5,837 bases of DNA. Source: Leptolyngbya sp. SIO4C5 (GTDB taxonomy: Bacteria > Cyanobacteriota > Cyanobacteriia > Phormidesmidales > Phormidesmidaceae). Below are positions 1-5,837 of this stretch, piece by piece. The number at the start of each line of letters is the position of its first letter. Position 1 is the first letter of the stretch. The translations under genes were made by a program, and so were the position numbers. Location: NCBI GenBank assembly GCA_010671965.1, contig JAAHIC010000318.1:1-5837 (forward strand). The letters are read 5' to 3'. The notes under the pieces were generated by a model. That model ran no database searches. It saw only the letters and a program-made list of their open reading frames with translations, and was not told the origin of the DNA.

Positions 1-78
1 AGAGGGGCGTTTGGCGATGAATACGGTTGAACGGCCTGAAGGCTTTCGCGAAAAGCTGGCAGAGCTAACAGCCCCTCT
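1..78. repeat. 62-bp inverted segment flanked by 8-bp inverted arms
   Basis: AGAGGGGC at 1-8 and GCCCCTCT at 71-78 are perfect inverted copies. The 62 bp between them (9-70) encode the conserved SSB-family continuation only when read on the plus strand, opposite to the rest of the gene. Turning 9-70 around restores one continuous minus-strand frame (V-L-I-E-G-R-L-A-M-N-T-V-E-R-P-E-G-F). The outer arm starts exactly at base 1, which favours a sequence-end fold-back over a natural invertible element, but both remain possible. Confidence 0.8.
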
Positions 79-284
79 ATCAAAACGCGATCGCCCGCGT
101 GATACTGAGCCTGGATCTCTTGGGCCAGGTTGCCCCAGCCCACCACCTTAATCTGAGATGAGGTTTCATCAGGCCGCAGCCCAGGAAACTGAATGACAAA
201 CTCAGCCACCGCCATCTGATTATCCGAGGTATACCGCAGCTGAGGCGCTTGAATTATTTCCGCCATCAAGATGCAGTTGTTCAT
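1..284 (-). pseudogene. SSB/Ycf41-like single-stranded DNA-binding protein, partial, C-terminal part inverted
   Basis: The protein starts [20 protein letters not shown]. Residues 1-71 match the OB-fold of the short cyanobacterial SSB-like family (related to plastid Ycf41), with the landmarks QLRYT, VAEFVIQFPGLRPDE and KVVGWGNLAQEI. These proteins are thought to bind single-stranded DNA. The ATG overlaps the upstream stop as ATGA, and GAGGAAG lies just before it, so translation is probably coupled to the fusion gene. After E70-G71 the family expects a G-R-L-x-M-N-T-x-x-R-P-E-G-F segment. The minus strand instead reads LLALPAFRESLQAV, unlike the family. The expected residues (EGRLAMNTVERPEGFREKLA) are encoded on the plus strand from base 2, so this part is flipped. 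The minus frame stays open to the edge, so a chimeric protein could be made, but the C-terminal strands of the fold would be wrong. If the flip is an artefact, the gene is intact. Family assignment is firm; pseudogene status is provisional. Confidence 0.5.
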
Positions 285-2809
285 CGCTTCACTTCCTCAA
301 AGCCCTGCTCTTTTTCGATAAAGTCTTGGACATAAGCCCGATATTCTCGCAGCTTTTCATCCATCCATTCACGATCTTCGCTATTAGAGAAGACATGAAC
401 TAAAGGTTCACCTGCGTCCGGCAGGATCAACACCCAGCTATCACGCTCCCTATCTAAGATCTTAACGCCATCAATCAGCTCTAGATCTTCAGAAGAATGG
501 GTTTCTACCAGGTGCCGCATCAGCGCGCCTTTCACCGTCCAGGGACAGCGGACTGTCTGAGAGCGATGAGAGATACGCGGTAGCTCGCTCCAGATCTGTC
601 CGAGCGATCGCTCCTGAATGGTAAGCATTTCAATTAGCTTAGCAATACAGAACATGGCGTCAAAGCCGGGATGGAGCTGCGGGAAGATAAAGCCCATATC
701 GCCGCTGCCCCCTAGCACCACATTGTCATTCGACTGGCAGGCTTCCATTAGGGCTGTCGGATTGGCTTTGGTCCGAATTACCCGGCCATCATGGCGGCGA
801 GCAATTTGCTCAACCGCGCCTGACGCCTGCACTGGCACCACAATAGTACCGCGCGGGTGTGCCGTCAAAATCATATGGGTCATCAGCGCCGTCAGCACTT
901 CACCCCGGATAGGCGTACCCACCTCATCTACCAGAATCATCTGCTCGCCATTGGCTGAAACCTGCACGCCAAAGTTGGCCTGTAGCGCTTCAACCACGTG
1001 ACCGAGCTGACCTAGCAGCACTTCTTTTTCAGCCGCCGCCGGAGCCGCCTGCCGCAGGCTAGCATTGACGACTACCGCATCACAGCCAAACTTCGCTAGA
1101 AGCTGAGGCAGCACCGCCCCTGAAACCGCATAGACATAGTCAATAACCACCTTGGACTTGCTGTTGCGAATCGCCTCGACGTTGAGGCGCTGCTCAAAGG
1201 CCGTAGCATAAATGTCTACTACGCGGCTGGGGTAAGCCACATGCCCAATCTCGTGAATTTGCGCCCGGCGCAAATCTTCTTTGAAGTAGGCTCCTTCAAT
1301 TTTCTTTTCTTTGCCCTTAGGAATATCAATTCCCTTATCGCCAAAGAATTCAATCAGAATTTGATCCGGACGATCGGGATGCAGGCGAATATGAATTCCT
1401 CCCGCCACGCCCAGCGTCGGCAGCACCGTTCTCGCCACCGGAATGGCTGTCGCCTCCAGGTTCTGAACGTTAACACCTACGCCCATCAGGCCCGCAATCA
1501 TTGAACGGGACACCATGCGAGAAATACTGCGCTGATCGCGGGAAACAGTAACGTGAGAGCCAGCTTTCAGGGTAGAGCCGTAAGCCGCCCCCAGCTTAAC
1601 CGCAAACTCCGGTGTGATATCTACATTAGCCAGTCCAGCCACGCCGCGCTGACCAAACAGATTGCGCTGGGCGGTATTGCCCCAAATCAGGTTGATATTG
1701 AGCGAAGCGCCTGACTCAATCTGCTTGCTGGGCCAGACTCGAACACCAGGGCTGATTTGAGCCTCTTCTCCCACAGTGGAGAGCGCGCCCACCACAGCCC
1801 CTTCTAGGACATGAGCGCGGCGATCGACCCTAGCTCCACGAGAAATCACGCAGGCTCGCAGGTGGGCTTCATCGCCAATGATGGCACCGTTCCAAATAAT
1901 AGGCCGCTTTAGATCGGCATCGCTGCCAATGGTGACGTTGTCGCCAATTACAGTACCCGCTTCAATAGTCACGCGGGGGCCAATGCGGCAGTTGCTGCCA
2001 ATCAGCACAGGAGCCTGAATCTTGACTGAGCTGTCAATATGGGTGTTTTGTCCTACCCAAAGCCCTGGGGACTGTTCCTCATAGGCAAAGTCAACTTTGA
2101 CCTGCTGCTGCAGCGCGTCGTACTGCGCTTCTCGATAAGCATCCAAGTGGCCGACATCACACCAGTAGCTGTCGGCTACATAGCCATACATCGGCTCGTC
2201 TTTTTCTAGCAGCAGCGGGAACAGCTCCTTGGAGAAATCTGATTCCTGGTTAGCCGGCAAGTAGTCTAAGACTTCAGGCTCTAGAATATAAGTCCCCGTA
2301 TTAACGGTATCGGAGAAAATTTCGCTAGTTGAAGGCTTTTCCAGAAAGCGCTGGATGCGGTTGTTTTCGTCGGTGATCACCACGCCAAACTCAATTGGAT
2401 TGGGGACGCGAGTTAGAATTAGCGTCGCCTTAGAGCCTCTCTCTTTGTGAAATCGGACAGCTTCTTGTAAATCAAAGTCCGCAATGCTGTCGCCGCTGAT
2501 GACCAAGAACGTGTCATCAAGCAGCTCAGAAATATTTTTTACACAGCCCGCTGTTCCTAGCGGCTGATCTTCTTCGACCGCATAGGTCACCTGCACGCCA
2601 AAGTCTTTGCCATCTTGAAAGTAATCTCGCATAACGTCAGGCAGGTAGTGCAGGGTAGCAATAACCTCGGTGATGCCGTGGCGCTTGAGCAAGTTGATAA
2701 TGTGCTCTGAGATTGGGCGATTGAGAATTGGAACCATCGGCTTGGGGAGATCACAGGTGAGTGGTCTCAATCGAGTTCCTGATCCTCCGGCCATCAGCAC
2801 TGCGCGCAT
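281..2809 (-). CDS. Sugar-1-phosphate nucleotidyltransferase / phosphomannomutase-like fusion (annotated in cyanobacteria as mannose-1-phosphate guanylyltransferase)
   Basis: This 842-residue protein has three parts. Residues 1-235 are a nucleotidyltransferase with the NTP loop [11 protein letters not shown] (8-18), the LPKPM lysine (23), SGD (106-108), FLEKP (155-159), NTGTY (170-174) and [10 protein letters not shown] (216-225). It should join a sugar 1-phosphate to an NTP in the cytosol, giving a sugar nucleotide for polysaccharide, lipopolysaccharide or glycan synthesis. Residues 250-370 are left-handed beta-helix hexapeptide repeats. Residues 385-842 have a phosphomannomutase-type fold but lack its catalytic loops (see findings). 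Mannose 1-phosphate/GTP is the usual annotation, but sugar and nucleotide specificity cannot be read from sequence and other NDP-sugar products are possible. The start at 2809 is chosen because it gives the family N-terminus MRAVLMAGG and follows AAGGAGG. A start eight codons upstream would translate that ribosome site. It overlaps the SSB-like gene by 4 nt. Alternative symbols in use are manC and mpg. Confidence 0.9.
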   Translation of the reverse strand: MRAVLMAGGSGTRLRPLTCDLPKPMVPILNRPISEHIINLLKRHGITEVIATLHYLPDVMRDYFQDGKDFGVQVTYAVEEDQPLGTAGCVKNISELLDDTFLVISGDSIADFDLQEAVRFHKERGSKATLILTRVPNPIEFGVVITDENNRIQRFLEKPSTSEIFSDTVNTGTYILEPEVLDYLPANQESDFSKELFPLLLEKDEPMYGYVADSYWCDVGHLDAYREAQYDALQQQVKVDFAYEEQSPGLWVGQNTHIDSSVKIQAPVLIGSNCRIGPRVTIEAGTVIGDNVTIGSDADLKRPIIWNGAIIGDEAHLRACVISRGARVDRRAHVLEGAVVGALSTVGEEAQISPGVRVWPSKQIESGASLNINLIWGNTAQRNLFGQRGVAGLANVDITPEFAVKLGAAYGSTLKAGSHVTVSRDQRSISRMVSRSMIAGLMGVGVNVQNLEATAIPVARTVLPTLGVAGGIHIRLHPDRPDQILIEFFGDKGIDIPKGKEKKIEGAYFKEDLRRAQIHEIGHVAYPSRVVDIYATAFEQRLNVEAIRNSKSKVVIDYVYAVSGAVLPQLLAKFGCDAVVVNASLRQAAPAAAEKEVLLGQLGHVVEALQANFGVQVSANGEQMILVDEVGTPIRGEVLTALMTHMILTAHPRGTIVVPVQASGAVEQIARRHDGRVIRTKANPTALMEACQSNDNVVLGGSGDMGFIFPQLHPGFDAMFCIAKLIEMLTIQERSLGQIWSELPRISHRSQTVRCPWTVKGALMRHLVETHSSEDLELIDGVKILDRERDSWVLILPDAGEPLVHVFSNSEDREWMDEKLREYRAYVQDFIEKEQGFEEVKR

Positions 2810-2813
2810 ACAT

Positions 2814-2820
2814 CCTCCTT
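2814..2820 (-). promoter_or_regulatory. Ribosome binding site fixing the fusion gene start
   Basis: AAGGAGG on the minus strand lies 4 nt before the ATG at 2809. It is a full anti-SD match, and spacing is slightly short. It lies inside the longer open frame beginning at 2833, where it would encode Q-G-G, so the downstream ATG is the true start. Confidence 0.8.
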
Positions 2821-2878
2821 GACTGCTTATCAATGAACTTAAAATTACTGTCTGAGAAACCTGAGAACCGCTGCCATC

Positions 2879-2905
2879 GTTTTACTCACGAATTGGGTCT
2901 GTCAA
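2879..2905 (-). promoter_or_regulatory. Candidate sigma70-type promoter for the leftward unit
   Basis: On the minus strand a perfect TTGACA (2905-2900) is followed after 15 nt by TAAAAC (2884-2879), four of six matches to TATAAT. Transcription would begin near 2872, giving a leader of about 60 nt before the AAGGAGG site. The spacer is short and the -10 weak, so this is only the best candidate in the divergent region. Confidence 0.35.
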
Positions 2906-3053
2906 GTCTCTCGATGATTTGCTTGCTCCTAGCCTATTGTCCAACACTTATGCGACCATTTTTCAACTCCTGCCCGTAGCACCCATTGTGAAAACGATTT
3001 TGCTAATCTACAAAGAAGGCTTGTGTACTCTCAGCCCTAGCTGGCCTAATGAG

Positions 3054-3090
3054 ACTAAGCTTAGTTTGAAGCTTGCTGACATTGTATAGG
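3054..3090 (+). promoter_or_regulatory. Palindrome plus repeated AAGCTT next to a candidate -10 box
   Basis: ACTAAGCTTAGT (3054-3065) is a perfect 12-bp palindrome. Its core AAGCTT (3057-3062) recurs at 3069-3074, a 12-bp centre spacing. TATAGG (3085-3090), a four-of-six -10 match, follows 35 nt before the start of the small membrane protein gene. No good -35 box sits at normal spacing, which would fit an activated promoter. Operator function is inferred only from position and symmetry. Confidence 0.3.
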
Positions 3091-3124
3091 CTGATTTAAT
3101 CCGTCAACTGGAGTCAAAGTAACC

Positions 3125-3310
3125 ATGAACTCTTTGATTATTCTTCTTCTGATAGCAGGTTATGGTTATGGAGCCTGGCGATTCTGGCGCGGGTTTCACC
3201 GTACTAATTTCAGCCAGGGGCGACTACAGCTAACGCTGTTGTGGCCCGTTTTTCTGATTGCCAATAAGAGCTATCGCCAAAACTTTTCTAAAGCTTTGAA
3301 GGGTCGATAG
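3125..3310 (+). CDS. Small conserved-looking membrane protein, function unknown
   Basis: This 61-residue protein has a hydrophobic N-terminus (residues 4-19, LIILLLIAGYGYGAWR) that should form one membrane segment. A basic aromatic stretch (RFWRGFHRTNF, 19-29) follows, then a second hydrophobic patch (LQLTLLWPVFLIAN, 34-47) and a basic tail ending NKSYRQNFSKALKGR. GGAG (3110-3113) lies 11 nt before the ATG, which is acceptable. The W-R-F-W and NKSYRQNF stretches look constrained, and I believe similar short proteins occur in other cyanobacteria, but I cannot name a family or function. It is separated by 158 nt from the next gene and diverges from the fusion gene. It is judged real from its ribosome site, membrane character and lack of any competing frame. 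Confidence 0.7.
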   Translation: MNSLIILLLIAGYGYGAWRFWRGFHRTNFSQGRLQLTLLWPVFLIANKSYRQNFSKALKGR

Positions 3311-3468
3311 GCAAACGGTATGCATTCTAGTATCCTATGACTGCAATCCTCAGCTAGGCAAGGTGACTTGCTGCGTCTCCGTATCTAGGTCTGTATTAAG
3401 TAAGTATGATTGGCGGTACTGATAGCGACTATCTAGAGACAGATGGTCTATATAGGAAGTCGTGATTT
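3311..3468 (+). other. Intergenic region before the methyltransferase gene
   Basis: This 158-nt stretch holds TATGAT (3405-3410, five of six to the -10 consensus) without a recognisable -35 box. It also holds a small hairpin GATAG-CGA-CTATC (3421-3433) and the heptamer TATCTAG twice (3382-3388 and 3430-3436). A further stem, GCAAG-GTGA-CTTGC (3358-3371), lies 47 nt after the small gene but has no T-run. These suggest a promoter for the methyltransferase-cobK pair but do not prove one. Confidence 0.3.
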
Positions 3469-4149
3469 ATGTCGGGAAACTCTGCTCAAGAAACTCACTT
3501 TGCCACCGTTGCTAAGCGCTTCAATCGGCAATATCGGGGTGAAGCGTTTGACCTGCCGCCGGAGGTCGAGGGGATGCCTATTTTTCAGGATTGGGCCAGC
3601 GGTAAGCTGAGCGAGCGGTTATCGTCTCCGTTTTGGCAGTTGGCTCAGCCCAAGAAACAACAGCAATGTTTAGATTTGGGCTGCGGCGTTAGCTTCTTAA
3701 TCTATCCCTGGCGAGACTGGCAGGCTCTTTTTTACGGGCAAGATATCAGCTCGGTGGCCGTAGAGCAGCTCAATGCGCGGGGGCCACAGCTTAATTCAAA
3801 GTTATTCAAGGGGGTGCGTTTGGCCTCGGCCCACCGATTGGACTACGAAGACCAGCCGTTTGATTTGGCCATTGCTACGGGATTTAGCTGCTATTACTCT
3901 CTGGAGTACTGGCAGTCTGTGCTGGCGGCGGTGCGGACGGTGCTGAAGCCGGGTGGTTTTTTTGTTTTTGACGTATTAGATCCAGAGCAGCCTGACGCTG
4001 AAAACTGGGCTATTTTAGAAACCTATCTGGGGGCTGAAGTGTTTCTAGAGCCGCTAACGGCCTGGCAGCGGCTGATTCAGCAAAGTCAGGCTAAGCTGGT
4101 AAAGCAGCAGCCGGGCGATCTTTTTCATCTATATAAGGTGCGGTGGTAG
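3469..4149 (+). CDS. Class I SAM-dependent methyltransferase, substrate unknown
   Basis: This 226-residue cytosolic protein has a Rossmann-type methyltransferase core. Motif I is CLDLGCGVS (67-75), the SAM-binding glycine loop. GQDIS (90-94) supplies the acidic residue after strand beta-2, and LDYEDQPFDLAIATG (124-138) covers motifs II-III to IV. LKPGGFFVFDVLDPE (159-173) is the typical post-motif hairpin of the Methyltransf_11/25 group. The N-terminal 60 residues (YRGEAFDLPPEVEGMPIFQDW) probably form a substrate lid. Nothing identifies the acceptor. AGGAAG (3454-3459) lies 9 nt before the ATG. The last 7 nt overlap cobK, so the two are probably cotranscribed and translationally coupled. It lacks the features of the corrin-ring methyltransferases (CobI/J/L/M type), so a direct role in cobalamin synthesis should not be assumed from position. 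Confidence 0.85.
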   Translation: MSGNSAQETHFATVAKRFNRQYRGEAFDLPPEVEGMPIFQDWASGKLSERLSSPFWQLAQPKKQQQCLDLGCGVSFLIYPWRDWQALFYGQDISSVAVEQLNARGPQLNSKLFKGVRLASAHRLDYEDQPFDLAIATGFSCYYSLEYWQSVLAAVRTVLKPGGFFVFDVLDPEQPDAENWAILETYLGAEVFLEPLTAWQRLIQQSQAKLVKQQPGDLFHLYKVRW

Positions 4150-4952
4150 AACCGCGGCTGCCCGATGCGATCGCCCCTAATTTTAGGCGGCTCTGGCTGA
4201 TTGGGGGCACGCGGGAGGGGCTGCAGCTCGCCAGAGCGATCGCGGCCCAAAAAATTCCCTGTATCGTCACTGTCGCCACCGCAACGGCGCAACAGGCTTA
4301 TCCCGATGTGCCCACGCTGCAGGTTCGGGTCGGCCAGCTAACTGCTGACACCATTGATTTTTTCTTGCAGCAGGCTCAGGTGACCGCCATTTTAGATGCC
4401 TCCCATCCGTTTGCAGTGGACGTGTCTCAGCTGGCGATCGCGGCGGCGACGGCTCAAAACATTCCCTATCTGCGCTATGAACGGCCCCAGCTTGAAGCCG
4501 ATCCCCTGACTCACTCGATAGACAGTCTAGAAACCCTATTGGCCAGCGACTTGCTGAGCCAGCAGCGAGTTTTGCTGACCCTGGGCTATCGCTGGCTCCA
4601 TCATTTTCAGCCCTGGCAGTGCCGCGCTACCCTGTTTGCGCGGTTGCTGCCCTCGATGAAGGCGTTAGAGGCGGCGATCGCCGCTGGGTTCACGCCGGAT
4701 CGTCTAATTGCCCTACGTCCACCCGTCTCCGCGCAGCTCGAAGCTGCCCTTTGGCAGCAGTGGCAGATTTCTCAGGTCGTCACTAAAGCGTCTGGCGCAG
4801 CGGGGGGGGAACAGATCAAGCGGCAGGTGGCCCAGCAGCTAGGGGTACAGCTAATCGTGATCAATCGTCCCGCGATCGCCTATTCCCGCCAAACCAGTGA
4901 TATCTCAGCCGCTTTAAACTTTTGCCAGCAGCTCAGTCTAAATGTCCTTTAG
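4143..4952 (+). CDS. cobK: Precorrin-6A (cobalt-precorrin-6A) reductase CobK/CbiJ
   Basis: This 269-residue enzyme reduces the macrocycle of precorrin-6A, or its cobalt form, to the 6B form with NADPH during corrin ring synthesis in the cytosol. Family landmarks appear in order: LIGGTREG (19-26, nucleotide-binding loop), ILDASHPFA (83-91), YLRYERP (109-115), LLTLGYRWLHHF (144-155), ARLLPS (166-171), VVTKASGAAGG (212-222) and INRP (240-243). Length is normal. The start is GTG at 4143: an in-frame TAA lies at 4134-4136, and no other ATG, GTG or TTG precedes the conserved core, which begins near residue 17. It overlaps the methyltransferase stop by 7 nt. AAGG (4135-4138) sits only 4 nt before the GTG, so translation probably depends on coupling. 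Other corrin genes are not in the window. Cyanobacteria commonly make pseudocobalamin, but the sequence does not say which lower ligand is used. Five HIP1 octamers lie within the gene. Confidence 0.93.
   Translation: MVEPRLPDAIAPNFRRLWLIGGTREGLQLARAIAAQKIPCIVTVATATAQQAYPDVPTLQVRVGQLTADTIDFFLQQAQVTAILDASHPFAVDVSQLAIAAATAQNIPYLRYERPQLEADPLTHSIDSLETLLASDLLSQQRVLLTLGYRWLHHFQPWQCRATLFARLLPSMKALEAAIAAGFTPDRLIALRPPVSAQLEAALWQQWQISQVVTKASGAAGGEQIKRQVAQQLGVQLIVINRPAIAYSRQTSDISAALNFCQQLSLNVL
4167..4879. repeat. Cluster of five HIP1 octamers inside cobK
   Basis: GCGATCGC occurs at 4167-4174, 4236-4243, 4434-4441, 4674-4681 and 4872-4879. Every copy is read in the same frame as GCG-ATC-GCn, giving Ala-Ile-Ala at residues 9-11, 32-34, 98-100, 178-180 and 244-246. 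Only two further copies exist in the window (87-94 in the SSB-like gene and 604-611 in the fusion gene), and these fall in the other two frames. HIP1 is a hallmark of many cyanobacterial genomes. Confidence 0.95.
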
Positions 4953-5187
4953 CTGTCTCTCAGGAACAAGTCAAGACTTGACAAAGAAAAAAACTGGTTT
5001 TCTTAACTAATTAGAGTTCTCAAGCTTCAATGTGAGTGTTATGCTGTTGACTCAAATCGCATATCTGTGCAGCTTTGACTCGCTGCTGGCACTGATAGCC
5101 TGATGAACTGTCACGCAAATTTACAGTTTATGGGGCTGAAGGAGATCCACCCTGAAAAAAGTTAAGTAAGATCTGCATCTAAGCCGC
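4953..5187 (+). other. Intergenic region between cobK and the GAF-domain gene
   Basis: This 235-nt stretch holds a near-palindrome CAAGTCAAGACTTG (4968-4981 region) that ends in a perfect TTGACA (4978-4983). TCTTAA follows at 17-nt spacing but is a poor -10 match. Further on, TTGACTC occurs twice (5047-5053 and 5075-5081) with start points 28 bp apart. AAGGAG (5139-5144) lies too far (43 nt) from the GAF gene ATG to serve it. No rho-independent terminator with a T-run is visible after cobK, so readthrough is possible. No RNA gene is recognised. Confidence 0.3.
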
Positions 5188-5837
5188 ATGACCGCTGTTC
5201 CTATGCCACCGAGATCCTCTTCGCCTTTTGAGCAGCCGGGTAGTAGCCCTCTACCTGAGGCGACTCCCGTGTTTGCGCTGAAGGAGCTGGTGGGTCGTCT
5301 GCAGCGCGAACAGTATAAGATTCAGGACTTACTCAGTTCTCTAGGCTTTGCTCTAAGAAGTCTCAACAATCTCAATCAGTTTTTAGAACTTATTCCGCTG
5401 ATTGCCAGTCGGGTGACGGATGCTTCCGGTGGCGCCCTAGTTCTATTTCAGCCCAACGGACAGCTGCGCCTAGAGCACCTCTACTGCCAGGGCAGTAAGC
5501 ACTGTCAAGATGTGCGGCGGGCCTTAGAAGCTGCAACTCGTCAGGTAACGGCTTCCTTTGCCGCCGTTGCCGATGGCACCCTGACCGTGGCGCGCAATAT
5601 TATGTCTGCCCTTGATCGACAGGTACATCGCTACCTTGATGCCGACCTGCAAATCTTTGGCACCCCCATTATTGTCAAAAACGTTGAGCGCGGACGGCTT
5701 TACGTCTTCAGCCGTGACCCAGATTATGCCTGGACCGATACGCGCCAAAAGCTAGTCCGCCTGGTAGCCGACCAAACTGCCGTCGCCATTGAAAATAGTG
5801 AGCTGACCGTCGCCTTGCGCAAGCGGGAGCGGCTAGA
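5188..5837 (+). CDS. GAF-domain signalling protein, probably RsbU-like SpoIIE/PP2C phosphatase (3' end missing)
   Basis: The visible 216 residues begin with a Ser/Pro-rich, probably disordered tail (1-28). A helical linker (KELVGRLQREQYKIQDLLSS, 32-51) and a GAF sensory domain (about 55-205) follow. Typical GAF features are FLELIPLIASRVTDASGGAL (66-85) and the closing helix LVADQTAVAIENSELTVAL (192-210). The ending RKRERL (211-216) resembles cyanobacterial RsbU-type proteins, in which a D-R-E-L-E-I-G-x-x-I-Q linker and a SpoIIE/PP2C serine phosphatase domain follow. That catalytic part lies beyond the window, so the phosphatase call is inference. Such proteins act in partner-switching signalling by dephosphorylating anti-sigma antagonists. 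A diguanylate cyclase or histidine kinase output is possible instead. The ATG at 5188 has no clear ribosome site, and an in-frame TAA lies at 5167-5169. Met6 (5203) is an alternative start. The GAF has no obvious bilin-binding Cys-His motif. Confidence 0.75.
   Translation, partial: MTAVPMPPRSSSPFEQPGSSPLPEATPVFALKELVGRLQREQYKIQDLLSSLGFALRSLNNLNQFLELIPLIASRVTDASGGALVLFQPNGQLRLEHLYCQGSKHCQDVRRALEAATRQVTASFAAVADGTLTVARNIMSALDRQVHRYLDADLQIFGTPIIVKNVERGRLYVFSRDPDYAWTDTRQKLVRLVADQTAVAIENSELTVALRKRERL

Larger units (their letters stand above)
2810..3124. other. Divergent intergenic region (315 nt)
   Basis: This region separates the leftward fusion gene from the rightward small membrane protein gene, so it should hold promoters for both. 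I see the minus-strand TTGACA candidate and, near the right end, a 12-bp palindrome with a repeated AAGCTT next to a TATAGG box. Open frames crossing it look like chance: they show no family resemblance and no ribosome sites. No RNA gene is recognisable. Confidence 0.6.

Noticed and set aside
618..1001. 127-codon plus-strand open frame inside the fusion gene
   Set aside because: It is antisense to a well-supported coding region, resembles no known family and lacks a ribosome site.
2761..2979. 72-codon plus-strand open frame across the fusion gene start and the divergent region
   Set aside because: It covers the N-terminal codons and ribosome site of the opposite gene, and its composition is not protein-like.
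3351..3375. Possible terminator after the small membrane protein gene (GCAAG-GTGA-CTTGC)
   Set aside because: It has only a 5-bp stem and no T-run on either strand.
4091..4279. 62-codon minus-strand frame over the methyltransferase/cobK junction
   Set aside because: It is a shadow of two confident genes on the other strand.
4968..5002. Possible terminator after cobK (CAAGT-CAAG-ACTTG, then an A-rich stretch)
   Set aside because: The stem is short and followed by A residues, not T, on the plus strand; the reverse direction lacks a proper order of stem and T-run.
5130..5165. 11-codon frame (M-G-L-K-E-I-H-P-E-K-S) just before the GAF gene, possible leader peptide
   Set aside because: It has no ribosome site before its ATG and no attenuator-like hairpins, so chance is sufficient.
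5470..5520. Bilin attachment in the GAF domain (Y-C-Q-G-S-K-H-C)
   Set aside because: The cysteines are not in the Cys-His or Asp-x-Cys-Phe context of phytochrome or cyanobacteriochrome GAF domains, so a photoreceptor is unlikely.
5524..5748. 74-codon minus-strand frame inside the GAF-domain gene
   Set aside because: It is antisense to the conserved GAF sequence and has no independent support.

Overview
The window looks cyanobacterial. It carries seven copies of the octamer GCGATCGC (HIP1, the highly iterated palindrome of cyanobacterial genomes). Its genes also match families I recognise from cyanobacteria: the long nucleotidyltransferase/phosphomannomutase-like fusion, the short SSB/Ycf41-type protein and a GAF-bearing protein of RsbU type. 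Base composition is moderate, and I see no mobile element, tRNA, rRNA or CRISPR array. The genus cannot be set from the sequence.

Layout. The left half is a minus-strand unit. A divergent intergenic region (about 2810-3124) drives leftward an 842-residue sugar-nucleotidyltransferase fusion (281-2809). Its stop codon overlaps by ATGA the start of an SSB/Ycf41-like gene (284 down to the window edge). The right half is on the plus strand: a 61-residue conserved-looking membrane protein (3125-3310), a class I SAM methyltransferase (3469-4149), a precorrin-6A reductase CobK (4143-4952, GTG start, 7-nt overlap with the methyltransferase), a 235-nt intergenic region, and the N-terminal 216 residues of a GAF-domain protein that runs off the right edge (5188 onward). 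The last is probably a SpoIIE/PP2C-type phosphatase of the RsbU kind.

What stands out. (1) The SSB-like gene is broken near the left edge. Its conserved C-terminal half is present but in the opposite orientation, as a 62-bp segment between 8-bp inverted arms, and the outer arm begins exactly at base 1. This is either a micro-inversion or, more likely, a fold-back artefact at a sequence end. (2) The phosphomannomutase-like half of the fusion has lost all four canonical active-site loops, so it is probably a non-catalytic domain. (3) Five of the seven HIP1 sites lie in cobK, and all five are read in the same frame as Ala-Ile-Ala. (4) The intergenic regions hold modest palindromes and repeats that could be operator sites. 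I found no convincing new multi-gene system; the genes are mostly housekeeping.

How the genes relate. The sugar-nucleotide enzyme probably supplies cell-surface polysaccharide or glycan synthesis. CobK serves corrinoid (cobalamin or pseudocobalamin) ring synthesis. The GAF protein is a signalling component. The only close couplings visible are the ATGA overlap on the left and the methyltransferase/cobK overlap on the right, and neither pair has an obvious shared pathway.
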